Positions 28,469 to 37,015 of a stretch of 64,000 nucleotides of DNA are shown here, one piece after another (positions within the stretch are counted from its first letter, which is position 1; the number at the start of each line of letters is the position of its first letter). Both the position numbers and the translations under genes were made by a program. The stretch lies in assembly GCA_903885665.1 (NCBI GenBank), contig CAISJL010000091.1, positions 58,198 through 122,197 of the forward strand. The letters are read 5' to 3'. This DNA is from an uncultured beta proteobacterium (GTDB taxonomy: Bacteria; Pseudomonadota; Gammaproteobacteria; Burkholderiales; SG8-41). Under the pieces are notes generated by a model. That model was not told the DNA's origin. It saw only the letters and a list, made by a program, of their open reading frames with translations, and searched no databases.

Positions 28469-28512
28469 ATTTTAATGTCCTGTAGAGAAGTTTCAGACTA
28501 AACCTTGGAATA

Positions 28513-29532
28513 TTAACCTGCCCGCCGTCTAAACTTTTGGAAGCCCGGAGGTTTGAGTGGCGCCATCCGCCGCACTGCACCGGAATTCACGATCACTTCG
28601 CCAATATACAAATCACCGTGACTGTCGGCCCAAATGCCATGGGGGGCGACAAAATTCCCAGGCAGCACGGGGTTTTCACCACCGATTTGGGCGGCAATCG
28701 TGCCCTCGGGATCGCACACGGTGACGCGCGCAATAGGCGAGTGTCCGCAAGGCGGGTAAATCATGGACTGGTCATGCGCGGGCATTGGGCCTTCTGAGCG
28801 TTTCATCATGTAGTTATGAAAGCCCCCTTCAGCGATATGCACCATGTCTTGATGATCGATAAAAATATCGTAGGGACGATTCAGAAAAGTCCACTCGCGC
28901 AGATACTCACCATCAGGCTTGAAAATTTGCACCCGCGAGTTCTCGCGATCGCACACATAGACTAAGCCAGCGCTATCGACGCCGATGCCGTGGGGTAGCA
29001 AAAACTGCCCAGGGCCACGACCAGGCTCGCCCCAAGAGAACAATAACTTGCCCTCTTTAGAGTATTTATGCACGCGGCAATTGCCATAGCCATCAGCAAT
29101 ATACATATCGCCGTTAGGCATCACAGAGACATTGGTGACTCGGTTAAACGGACCACCAGCATACTGCACAGGGCTCACCCCAATTTTGTAGCCGGTATCG
29201 GCGGCAACCCCAGACTCGCCCAAGGTCATCAGCTTTTTGCCATCGGTGGTGTATTGATGCACCGTGTGATCTTTGTCATCAGCCAGCCATAGGTGGTCGT
29301 TGTGGTCGATGAAAATCCCATGTGGCCCTTTGAACTGGCCTTCGCCCCAAGCGTTGAGGAAGCGCCCTTCTTTATCGAACACAATGATCGGATGGGCGCC
29401 GCGGTTAAACACATAGACCCGATCTTGTGAGTCGCAAGCGACGCCAGCGACTTCGATAAAGCACCAACCCTCTGGCATTTGCTCCCAGCCGGCGATGACT
29501 TCGTACTCAATTTTATGTGTACCTAAGGCCAT
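28513..29532 (-). CDS. NHL-repeat beta-propeller protein
   Basis: A 339-residue protein built of NHL repeats, seen as recurring GVDSAGLVYVCDRENSRVQIF-type blades (FNAWGEG..GPHGIFID, LLPHGIGVD, NFVAPHGIWAD). It resembles the peptidyl-alpha-hydroxyglycine alpha-amidating lyase/SMP-30-like propellers, but neither the substrate nor catalysis can be established, and many bacterial homologues are uncharacterised. There is no signal peptide. AAGGAG precedes the ATG. The probable operon with a Bug receptor suggests a role in using the bound compound, perhaps as a lactonase or hydratase; this is inference. Confidence 0.82.
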   Translation of the reverse strand: MALGTHKIEYEVIAGWEQMPEGWCFIEVAGVACDSQDRVYVFNRGAHPIIVFDKEGRFLNAWGEGQFKGPHGIFIDHNDHLWLADDKDHTVHQYTTDGKKLMTLGESGVAADTGYKIGVSPVQYAGGPFNRVTNVSVMPNGDMYIADGYGNCRVHKYSKEGKLLFSWGEPGRGPGQFLLPHGIGVDSAGLVYVCDRENSRVQIFKPDGEYLREWTFLNRPYDIFIDHQDMVHIAEGGFHNYMMKRSEGPMPAHDQSMIYPPCGHSPIARVTVCDPEGTIAAQIGGENPVLPGNFVAPHGIWADSHGDLYIGEVIVNSGAVRRMAPLKPPGFQKFRRRAG

Positions 29533-30221
29533 GATGACTCCTTCAAAGGGTGAGTGGCGATATAGGGTTTATGAAAAAAGATTAATATTTTCAATAATTT
29601 AGAGTTTTTGACAACGCTGGCGTGGACAAGTGCCAATGGTGCTGGCAATAGCAACGTTGCGGCGTGATGTCGATGGTAGAGTGGTATTCATGTGGCGGTT
29701 CTCCTCCCGGGACGTGATTGGGTTCATGGCTAATCATATGAGCAACATTGGTGCGCTGCGCCATTGCCTGTACTGAGGTACGGGTAAGCGTCTTGTCATT
29801 CGCCCAGGCATTATGCATATCAATACAAGACTAATTGCAAAGCCAAGCCTAAGGCTAACATAAGCACGGCCAAAAATTAACCTGGAAGTTTTCACGATAA
29901 ATCCGAATGGGCTTCAGATGTTAAAAAGTGGGCACTTAAATGGTATGGGCACTGATCATCCGATACCGTGGCAGACCCAGTCGGTAGATGAAATGCCCAA
30001 CACTCAACGTTAAACACGCTAAGCTGTAGCGGTGCCTAGTCTTGCGCAAGACTAGGCCAGATCGCGGTCAAGCGCTTAGGTATATTCGATGGCAGTTTAT
30101 CATTAGCATTCAAGCAGGTGATTCAGTGATAAAAAACCCCGCATCTAATCAGGTGCGGGGTTTTTTATGGGGGGGCTGTTACGGTGTTTTTATACTGATA
30201 TGGCTTTGAATGACTCAGTCA
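29533..30221. other. Gene-poor intergenic region
   Basis: About 690 bases between the NHL gene and the ThDP enzyme gene. One 75-codon minus-strand ORF (29591–29818) is His-rich, has no ribosome-binding site and resembles nothing known. A clear terminator hairpin sits at the right end. Otherwise nothing is recognised. Confidence 0.5.
30131..30166. terminator. Strong bidirectional rho-independent terminator
   Basis: CCCCGCA pairs perfectly with TGCGGGG across a 10-base loop, flanked by A6 on the left and T6 on the right, so it can act in either direction. On the minus strand it ends the ThDP enzyme transcript (stop at 30222). Confidence 0.9.
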
Positions 30222-31898
30222 TTAACCTGTAAACACAACTGGGGCTAAGGTGTTTTGATCAATCATCACATCAACAATGGCTGGTTTACCGCTGGCGAGC
30301 GCGCGTTCAATTGCACCCTCTAGATCTTCGGGGCGGGTGACGTGCTCACCATTTGCACCAAACACTGTAGCCAATGCACCAAAGTCTGGGTTGTTGTAAT
30401 CCACAGCAAAGTAGCGACCACCGAAATGTTCGTTTTGGAATGCACGCTCGTTACCCAAGCCCTGGTCATTAAACACCACATACACCACGGCAATGTTCTC
30501 GCGCACTGCGGTTTCGAGCTCGCCAATATTACACATTGCACCCATATCGCCGGATGCGCAAATCACCGGCTGATCGGGGCGTGCAAGCTTGGCACCCATG
30601 GCAATGGGTAGCGAGCCACCCACAGAAGCCCAGTCATCAATACACATAAAGGTGTTGGGTTGGTAGCTCTTGAAGTAACTACGCACGTGCTTACCACCAT
30701 TGCCCGCATCGACTACTAAAATGCCGTTCTTTGGCAATACTTTGCGAATCATGTGCGCCACAAACTGTGGTTGAATGGGTTGAGCCGTGGGTTTGAGTTG
30801 AGTGTTGAGTTCGTGATCAAACGCGGCGCGTGCTTCAGCCACATTCACCCACGAGGCGCGTGCACCAGCTTGCGCCGCATGGCTTGCCAAACCTTGAATA
30901 AAGCTTCGAGTAGAGCCAGTCACACCCAATTCAACGGGGAATACAATCCCAATTTGTCCAGGGGCTGCAGTGTGGTGAATGATTTTTGCTTGTGCGCTAA
31001 TGACACCGTATTTATACATGGTGGAGAACACATCAAAATGTGCACCAATAGCAATAATGACATCGGCTTGTGGTGCTGCACGATTGGCGCTACTAAAGCC
31101 ATTGCGACCCAGCGGACCTAAGGCCAGCGCATGCGTAGATGGGAATGCATCCGGGCAATATTGCAGCACAGTCACAGGGATTCCGGTCGCCGTAGCCAAC
31201 GCTTCCATAGCCGCAACAGCATCTTCTTTCATGACGCCACGGCCAACCACAAACAACGGTTTTTTAGCGCTGCTGATTAAAGCCCATGCTGCATCGACTT
31301 GCTGAGGGTCACATACCGCGGCTACGGTATTGCGATACGCAGCAGGTGCCGTAGTCTCGGGCGTACATTGTTGCATCAACACTTCGCTAGCGGCTTCAAT
31401 ATGGGTTGGGCCTTGTGGTTCGGTGAGAGCTACGCGAAACGCTTTGCGCACCGATTCTTGCACTTTTTCAACATAGGGAATGCTGTAAGCCCATTTGGTA
31501 ATCGGGCGCATAAAGGGGATTTGATCCATGTCTTGCGTGGCATCACGTTCGCGCATCACACTCTCTTGCACGCCGCAAATGCTAATCACAGGCACATTGC
31601 CACGGAAAGCAGCACCAATCGCAGTCACAATATTAGTAACTCCTGGTCCTTCGGTAGCGGTCACTACAGAAGGTTTGCCGCTAGCACGTGCAAAACCATA
31701 AGACATGAAGGCCGCGCCTTGCTCGTGGCGGGTGAGTATAAAACGAATTTGTGGGGTCTCACGCAGCACATCCAGAATGGCTAAGTTTTGTGTGCCAGGG
31801 ATGCCAAACACGTGATCAATACCCTCGCGTAATAGGCCGTCAACAAGGGCTTTAGCGCCGGTGATAGTAGTGCCTTTGGGTGCTGTGCTGTTGCTCAT
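30222..31898 (-). CDS. Acetolactate synthase-like thiamin-diphosphate enzyme
   Basis: 558 residues with the three-domain ThDP decarboxylase/carboligase layout. The N-terminal Pyr domain contains the catalytic Glu in TRHEQGAAFMSYG near residue 59, a central domain follows, and the C-terminal PP domain carries GDMGAMCNIGELETA...VVFNDQG, the GDG-N ThDP/Mg motif (here GDM). It resembles acetolactate synthase large-subunit homologues, but there is no ilvH regulatory subunit gene nearby and the branched-chain context is missing, so a catabolic role (such as a 2-oxo-acid decarboxylase or carboligase) is likely. AAAGGA precedes the ATG. Confidence 0.88.
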   Translation of the reverse strand: MSNSTAPKGTTITGAKALVDGLLREGIDHVFGIPGTQNLAILDVLRETPQIRFILTRHEQGAAFMSYGFARASGKPSVVTATEGPGVTNIVTAIGAAFRGNVPVISICGVQESVMRERDATQDMDQIPFMRPITKWAYSIPYVEKVQESVRKAFRVALTEPQGPTHIEAASEVLMQQCTPETTAPAAYRNTVAAVCDPQQVDAAWALISSAKKPLFVVGRGVMKEDAVAAMEALATATGIPVTVLQYCPDAFPSTHALALGPLGRNGFSSANRAAPQADVIIAIGAHFDVFSTMYKYGVISAQAKIIHHTAAPGQIGIVFPVELGVTGSTRSFIQGLASHAAQAGARASWVNVAEARAAFDHELNTQLKPTAQPIQPQFVAHMIRKVLPKNGILVVDAGNGGKHVRSYFKSYQPNTFMCIDDWASVGGSLPIAMGAKLARPDQPVICASGDMGAMCNIGELETAVRENIAVVYVVFNDQGLGNERAFQNEHFGGRYFAVDYNNPDFGALATVFGANGEHVTRPEDLEGAIERALASGKPAIVDVMIDQNTLAPVVFTG

Positions 31899-32302
31899 GC
31901 GAATCCTTTCGGTGAAGAATGAAGAAAAATAATAAAAATAACGATAGCACTAAAAAGATGAAAAAATAGCATTTGAATTAAAGGCTTATGTGGCGACAAG
32001 CAGAGCTAAAGCGAAGATCAGTTACAAGCGATGCGCCACATTATGATTTAGATCGTTTCTTTGAGGCGACTATTTTATGCATTATAGTGATATTGAAGCA
32101 GAATTACACGCGAGATGAGCCCGCAAAAGTATCGGTATTTTAATATCTTGATTATGACATCAAAACCAAGCGCTTATCCAATAGCAAAGAGCTCAAGATC
32201 GGTGGAGATGATGAGCATAACAGGTGGCACAATACGAAAATTACACAGGGGGTAGACCTGTCATCTAAACATCACAAGGCAGAACATAAAGCGATAGCGC
32301 GC
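31899..32302. other. AT-rich intergenic region
   Basis: About 400 bases. It should hold the divergent promoters of the ThDP enzyme and the small lipoprotein. The lipoprotein frame stays open well upstream of its ATG, but the upstream part has no lipoprotein or other recognisable signal. No motif stands out. Confidence 0.4.
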
Positions 32303-32530
32303 ATGTTAAAGAAATCCCTACTGCTCGTCATCAATCTGACTTTGATCGGTTGTGCAACGCCAGAGTACAAAAATGCTCAAGGCGAATGCCGGTATGAAGC
32401 TTATCAAAAATACCCAATCTACAACGTATCAAAAATAGTTACACTCACACGTCCGGTACAAGTGCCAACAGGTCAAACTGATTGCGTTACAACGCATACC
32501 GGCAATCTTGCAAAACAAAATAATTACTGA
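32303..32530 (+). CDS. Small predicted lipoprotein
   Basis: 75 residues: a short basic start (MLKKS), a hydrophobic core and the lipobox LIGC, giving a lipidated mature peptide of about 59 residues with two Cys and several Tyr. No family recognised. No strong ribosome-binding site is visible. It lies in the AT-rich island with other orphan small genes. Confidence 0.6.
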   Translation: MLKKSLLLVINLTLIGCATPEYKNAQGECRYEAYQKYPIYNVSKIVTLTRPVQVPTGQTDCVTTHTGNLAKQNNY

Positions 32531-32618
32531 ATTAAAATAGAGTCGTGCAGGTAAAAATTTACGCTATCAAAAAAGATTTGCCAATAAAACAGATCGTAGC
32601 TGGCAATGGAAATTAAAT

Positions 32619-32870
32619 TTGGAAAAATTACTAGGGGTTGGGTGGTCTTTTAGCTGGTGGGTTGCACTTACTTCAATTTTTTCTTGCGCTTGTTTTGGGG
32701 GTATTGGTGGATTTATTGCAGGATTCAATGGCCATCCTGAACTAGCGTCTACATATGGTGCGTTGTTAGGATTTATGTTTTCCTTGCCGGTATCTGTGAG
32801 GGCGCTAAGGGCGGCATTATTAAAAAAGAGAAGTAATTACCGAATAATGTTAATTAAAGATTCTGAGTAA
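32619..32870 (+). CDS. Small predicted membrane protein
   Basis: 83 residues starting with TTG at 32619. Two hydrophobic segments (WWVALTSIFSCACFGGIGGFIAGF and a second around YGALLGFMFSLPVSV) separated by a short loop, with a basic C-terminus. No homologous family is recognised and the weak start makes the gene uncertain. Confidence 0.45.
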   Translation: MEKLLGVGWSFSWWVALTSIFSCACFGGIGGFIAGFNGHPELASTYGALLGFMFSLPVSVRALRAALLKKRSNYRIMLIKDSE

Positions 32871-33447
32871 TATTGTTTAATGTTGGGCAATAAAAATTGA
32901 CCATGCCCTGAAAAAATTAGGCATTATTTTATTTTTTTATACTCAGCATTATCGGGGTCTGGACGGTGTTAGCTTATACACTGCACTTAGGCAGTAGGAC
33001 TATTTGAAAAATCTTGTCAGGGTGAGGATGCTGGTGAGTGTATAACTTGGGCATGACTATTTGGCTATACGCTTGGAGAGCGATCCTACCCTACTAGCCT
33101 CTTCTGAAGGAATGTGATCCCATAGCGGTTTGTATCTGCTTCAGTATTAAATCTTGTCACCCATTTGAGCGCTTGGTCGCGATATTGAATCCAAGCCAAT
33201 TGAGGTTTCCTGAGTGCTATATTTTGAGGTAGATCTCAATGTTTGAAAGCTGCAGCCTAAATAATTTTTTTTACCGGCGGCAGAGTGTCCGCTGATGTCG
33301 AAATCAAACCGGTCTAGTACGCTCTTTTTTTTAGATTAAATATTCTAGGTAGAGCATGCAATTGTTGCGATTGATGACATAGATAAAATAAAAATGTGCT
33401 GCTGTAATTTTTATTGTACATGGACATTGATTTTGAATGGTTTGCAT
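32871..33447. other. AT-rich gene-free region
   Basis: About 580 bases with no open frame of note on either strand and no tRNA or clear terminator. A T8 run lies near 33325. Confidence 0.4.
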
Positions 33448-33756
33448 TTATTTCTTAATCCGGATTTGATAAAAAATTTTATAGATATCCTCTTTAATTT
33501 TAGCCTCATCTCTTTTTAATATTTCGTAATCTGTATCTGCGATGTTATTTTTATGTAGCCAGCGATGCAACCAAAATATTCTTATATTTTCAGCTTCTAC
33601 AGAGTCTTTGGGATAAAACTGATCTGCAAAAGAAGTGTAATTAAAATATTGATAATCTGCATCGGTCTTTGATTTTTGAAAAGTGGTTGCATAAAAATCA
33701 GTAGAGGCACATCCTGTTATTAAAAGAAAAGCCAACATTGTAAAAATTTTTTTCAT
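33448..33756 (-). CDS. Small predicted lipoprotein
   Basis: 102 residues from the Met at 33756 (MKKIFTMLAFLLITGCAS), a clean lipoprotein signal with lipobox ITGC. The mature part is rich in Tyr, Lys and Asp and predicted helical; no family is recognised. An in-frame start ten codons upstream exists but would precede the signal with polar residues. A pentanucleotide tandem repeat lies 34–64 bases upstream of this ATG. Confidence 0.65.
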   Translation of the reverse strand: MKKIFTMLAFLLITGCASTDFYATTFQKSKTDADYQYFNYTSFADQFYPKDSVEAENIRIFWLHRWLHKNNIADTDYEILKRDEAKIKEDIYKIFYQIRIKK

Positions 33757-34258
33757 CGCTTGACCTGACATAATATGTCCTAACAAAGTATTGAATTGAA
33801 TTGAATGGAATGGAATGGAAAAGGATTGAATTTGATGTGGATGGTTTGATTGGAAATAGCATGTTAAAAGAGCATGTGCTTAGATAAGTTTGGTATATCT
33901 GAATACAAATTTTAATGAATAGATACCCTCTTTTTTAAGTCGTAGATATCTGGCGTTATATCTAAGGCGAACCGGGAAAATACACGAGCACGTTTTTTAA
34001 AAATTAGTTTGCAAATTATAATCATTAAAATGAAGCATATTAAAATTTTGCAATGTCAATATAGTTATACATTTTGCCTTATTAATTTCCATTAAGTCTA
34101 AAAATAATAAACTGTTAATCGGTTGGTAATATTATTTTAATTTTTTTAAATGGATTAAAATTTTTGTTTTTTACGAATGTTAATTATTCAATAAATTAAG
34201 TTAAATTCATGAGGAGAATTTGATATGATTTCGTAATGAACAAGGCAAGGAAATAAAA
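33757..34258. other. AT-rich intergenic region upstream of the yedZ1-like gene
   Basis: About 500 bases, among the most AT-rich in the window, with many T and A runs and no coding frame. It contains the pentanucleotide repeat at 33790–33820 and must include the promoter of the yedZ1–yedY1–mrpX-like operon. I found no sigma-factor or anti-sigma-factor gene, which accompany this operon in Azospira. Confidence 0.45.
33790..33820. repeat. Pentanucleotide tandem repeat (GAATT/GAATG)
   Basis: About six consecutive 5-base units, first TTGAA-type then TGGAA-type, with a related fragment shortly after. It lies just upstream of the minus-strand lipoprotein gene. Confidence 0.75.
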
Positions 34259-34846
34259 ATGAACGTGGTGATTACTCCGCTTTTTGTAAGGCTCACGCAT
34301 TGGCTCAATGCCATTGCAGTTATTGTGATGATAATGAGTGGGCTTAGAATTTATAACGCATCGCCTATATTTGATTTTTTAATACCTAAAGAGTTGACTC
34401 TTGGTGGTTGGCTGGGCGGTGCTGTTTTGTGGCACTTTGCTTTTATGTGGTTATTACTCGTCAACGGTTTAATCTACCTCATTCTAAACTTTGCAACTGG
34501 CAGGGCTAAGAAGAAGTTCTTGCCGATTAGTCCAAAAGAGTTAGTGCGTGATGTGCTAGACACTCTCAAAGGCAAACTCGCTCACGATGATTTAAGTCAA
34601 TATAACACCATTCAAAAGTTGGCTTACCTATCTATCATTGCGGACATTATCATATTGGTGATTTCGGGTCTGGCAATTTGGAAACCAGTTCAGCTACCTT
34701 TGTTCAGCGAGCTTATGGGTGGGTTTGAAAATGCGCGCATTGTGCATTTTCTGGCTATGGCATATGCGGTTTTTTTTATCATGGTCCATCTGGTGATGGT
34801 GGCGGTAGTGCCCAAAACTTTACGCATCATGATTAGGGGCAAATAA
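34259..34846 (+). CDS. Cytochrome b561-type membrane subunit, YedZ1-like
   Basis: 195 residues with four or five hydrophobic helices and histidines placed for b-haem ligation: RLTHWLNA near residue 14, LWHFAFMWLL, IVHFLAMAYAVFF and MVHLVMVAVV. It is a cytochrome b/b6-domain protein of the type that donates electrons from the quinone pool to a periplasmic molybdoenzyme. The molybdoenzyme gene starts one base after its stop, and a Met-rich peptide gene follows, matching the yedZ1/yedY1/mrpX grouping known from Azospira suillum. AAGGA precedes the ATG. Confidence 0.82.
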   Translation: MNVVITPLFVRLTHWLNAIAVIVMIMSGLRIYNASPIFDFLIPKELTLGGWLGGAVLWHFAFMWLLLVNGLIYLILNFATGRAKKKFLPISPKELVRDVLDTLKGKLAHDDLSQYNTIQKLAYLSIIADIIILVISGLAIWKPVQLPLFSELMGGFENARIVHFLAMAYAVFFIMVHLVMVAVVPKTLRIMIRGK

Positions 34847-34847
34847 G

Positions 34848-35631
34848 ATGAGCGACCCAAAGAAGATCGTCCCAAAGAAGATTTTTACCTCTCATGAAAA
34901 AGAGATCATCAAGGATGTCTATAAAGAGTTAGACATTCCAACCAGGCGTCAATTTGGTAAAAAGGCTTTGAGCTTAGGAGCAATCGCAATGCTTAGCGGT
35001 TGTAGTTTAAGTAACGAAGACTCAATTGAAAAAGCCCTCATGGTGATGTCCCGCTTTAATTATCGAGTGCAAGGATTATTATTCGATCCTAATCTGATGG
35101 CGCCAACCTATTCCGAGGATATGCTGACCAAGCCATTTCCGTTTAATGCTTTTTATGGTGAAGATGAAATTCGCCCAAGTCCTGTGAACTTTAAGTTAAA
35201 GGTCTCAGGATTGGTACAAGATACTAAATATTGGACTTTGCCTGAACTGCTCTATGCCGCAAACCAGCCAAATTACACGCCATATCTGTGTGGAAGGTTG
35301 GAGCGCAATTGGTAAATGGGGTGGTGTGCGATTCAGTGATTTTCTAAAACGCATTGGCGCGGACACAGGTGCGCAATTTGTAGGCTTTCGTTGCCACGAT
35401 GACTACTACACAAGCATTGATATGCCAACCGCAATGCATGCGCAAACTTTATTAACACTTACATATGCCGATGAAGTGTTGCCACCTCAATATGGCTATC
35501 CAATGAAGCTTAGAATGCCAACAAAATTAGGCTATAAGAATCCCAAATACATTCAAGAGATTTTCGTAACTAATGTCAACCCAGGCGGCTATTGGGAAGA
35601 CCAAGGTTACAACTGGTTTGGTGGAAGTTAA
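34848..35631 (+). pseudogene. Frameshifted sulfite-oxidase-fold molybdopterin enzyme, YedY1-like
   Basis: Two overlapping frames together encode one protein of about 260 residues. Frame 1 (34848 to stop at 35315) has a twin-arginine motif TRRQFGKK with an adjacent LSGC lipobox-like end, then the early oxidoreductase domain up to WTLPELL. Frame 2, shifted +1, continues with SQITRHICVEGWSAIGKWGG, which contains the molybdenum-ligating Cys, and runs to 35631. The change of frame lies at about 35245–35256 and fits one inserted base. As read, translation stops before most of the active site, so the gene is broken unless the sequence is in error. It abuts the cytochrome gene. Confidence 0.85.
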
Positions 35632-35691
35632 TTCTAATTTCCTCAAAATAAGCACGTCAGTGCACTTTAATTAACTAACGGAGTATTAAGC

Positions 35692-35940
35692 ATGAAAAAA
35701 CTATCTGTATTATTGGCAACACTTTTGATGACAACTGTTTGTAACTCAGCTTTTTCTGATGATATGTCTAAAGACGGCATGAAAAAAGATGGCATGAAGA
35801 AGGAGTCAATGGCTAAAGACGGTATGAAAAAAGATGAGATGAAGAAGGATGCTATGGCTAAGGATGGCATGAAAAAGGATGAGATGAAGAAGGATGCCAT
35901 GGCTAAAGATGGTATGAAAAAAGATAGCATGGCAAAGTAA
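35692..35940 (+). CDS. Periplasmic pentapeptide MxKDx-repeat protein, MrpX-like methionine-rich peptide
   Basis: 82 residues: a signal peptide of about 22 residues (MKKLSVLLATLLMTT...AFS) and a mature part of 60 residues that is 12 consecutive pentapeptides with Met at every fifth position and otherwise Lys, Asp, Glu, Gly, Ala and Ser. In Azospira suillum the methionine-rich peptide MrpX is oxidised by hypochlorite and recycled by the YedY1 reductase; the composition and gene neighbourhood here match that system. The name MxKDx-repeat describes the family. GGAG lies 8 bases before the ATG and a strong terminator follows. The repeat unit is 15 bases, so length can vary. Confidence 0.82.
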   Translation: MKKLSVLLATLLMTTVCNSAFSDDMSKDGMKKDGMKKESMAKDGMKKDEMKKDAMAKDGMKKDEMKKDAMAKDGMKKDSMAK

Positions 35941-35954
35941 TTGATTTGTAGCTG

Positions 35955-35981
35955 ATCCCACTCTCGAGTGGGATTTTTTTT
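35955..35981 (+). terminator. Rho-independent terminator after the mrpX-like gene
   Basis: A perfect 8-bp stem ATCCCACT/AGTGGGAT with a CTCG loop is followed by seven further T residues. It closes the yedZ1–yedY1–mrpX-like operon. Confidence 0.93.
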
Positions 35982-36050
35982 GCGCCCAATGATTTATTTT
36001 AATAGAGCTTAATTAAAGCTAATTGTAATTAAGCTCTATTGAGGTGAAAT

Positions 36051-36530
36051 ATGCTCTGTTTGAATTGCGGCTATCGCTACAAGGCGGACGCTAAATTCTG
36101 CATTATGTGTGGATTAGATATTAAAAATACTGACGCTGCAGTGATTCAGACATCCGGTAAGAATCCGCCTCACGCAGATGATAAAACTATTCCACATAAT
36201 TCTAGAATGTCATTTGCACAATCTATAATAACGTGTTTTAAAAAATATGCAGATTTTAAGGGTCGTGCTTCTCGTTCAGAATATTGGTGGTTTGCGCTTT
36301 TTATTTCGTTGTTTGGGTCGTACTTGATAAACCAAGTGGAAGGTATATGGAAAATACTCACCTACTTGGGATTGATTATACCTTTAATGTCAGTTGGTAC
36401 GCGCAGACTTCATGATACAGGCAGAAGTGGTTGGTGGCAGTTACTGCAACTTACTGGCGTTGGAATTGTTTTTCTTTTGATATGGTATTGTTCTAAAGGG
36501 GACGCGGACAGAAATAGATTTGACTCGTGA
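36051..36530 (+). CDS. Zinc-ribbon plus DUF805 membrane protein
   Basis: 159 residues. The N-terminus is a zinc ribbon with two CxxC pairs (CLNCGYRYKADAKFCIMCG). After a linker comes a DUF805 domain starting FKGRASRSEYWWFALF, with three or four hydrophobic helices and the RRLHDTGRSGWW motif typical of that family. DUF805 proteins are inner-membrane proteins of unknown function. GAGGTG precedes the ATG. It follows the mrpX terminator, so it is probably a separate transcript. Confidence 0.88.
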   Translation: MLCLNCGYRYKADAKFCIMCGLDIKNTDAAVIQTSGKNPPHADDKTIPHNSRMSFAQSIITCFKKYADFKGRASRSEYWWFALFISLFGSYLINQVEGIWKILTYLGLIIPLMSVGTRRLHDTGRSGWWQLLQLTGVGIVFLLIWYCSKGDADRNRFDS

Positions 36531-36633
36531 ATACTTCGATTCTGCAATAGTTTATAAAGAGATTTCTGTAGCAATAACTTTTCCCTAACTCATTCAATTA
36601 AAAAAATCTAATGGTGGATCCTTTTTAGGGTAT

Positions 36634-36885
36634 TCAAACACCCTTACAGCCCCCCAGCTCCCCACTTTCGCGTAGTGCTTGCAGCTGCTGCCAGCTGTGC
36701 TTAGGGCAGCGAGTTGCGCGGGTAGGCGGCACACACCAAACGCTGTAGTTACCCATGTCTTTTTGTTGCAAACAATATCTAAATTGTGCAACGGATAGAT
36801 AGCTTGGAGGTACAACGGCATTCGCGATCTGCGGTGTGACTAAGAAAAATAGTAGTGATGCGATTTGACGCATGCTCAGCACCAT
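36634..36885 (-). CDS. Small exported cysteine-containing protein of unknown function
   Basis: 83 residues from the Met at 36885, or 79 from the Met at 36873. A signal peptide (MRQIASLLFFLVTPQIANA) precedes a mature domain of about 60 residues with four cysteines spaced to form two disulfides (YCLQQ, WCVPP, RCPKH, GGCKG). It has the look of a small secreted periplasmic protein but no family is recognised. There is no clear Shine–Dalgarno sequence. Confidence 0.6.
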   Translation of the reverse strand: MVLSMRQIASLLFFLVTPQIANAVVPPSYLSVAQFRYCLQQKDMGNYSVWCVPPTRATRCPKHSWQQLQALRESGELGGCKGV

Positions 36886-37015
36886 TTTACAGGTACTTAG
36901 CGCAAGTGGTCGAGGGCAATAGACGTTCATTGTTTTCAATCCAAGTGGTCACCCCTGTAGCGTAATGATTGCTATGCATCGTAGTCTTCCAGAGTCGTTT
37001 TTTTAAGTTTTTTAA

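Noticed and set aside
29591..29818. 75-codon minus-strand ORF, His-rich
   Set aside because: No Shine–Dalgarno sequence, no known family and odd composition; kept only as part of the gene-poor region.
30222..31898. ThDP enzyme considered as sulfoacetaldehyde acetyltransferase (Xsc) or sulfopyruvate decarboxylase in line with the sulfonate theme
   Set aside because: Overall pattern is generic acetolactate-synthase-like, there is no pta or sulfonate gene beside it, and no diagnostic motif was recognised.
34848..35631. Programmed frameshifting in the YedY1-like gene
   Set aside because: The +1 change has no slippery run at the junction, so a mutation or sequencing error is more likely.
35758..35940. 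15-base repeats considered as a CRISPR-like array
   Set aside because: Units are contiguous, in frame and encode the MxKDx peptide; there are no spacers and no cas genes.
36594..36821. 75-codon minus-strand ORF overlapping the small exported Cys protein
   Set aside because: Same strand but a different frame from a better candidate that has a clear signal peptide and disulfide-like cysteines.
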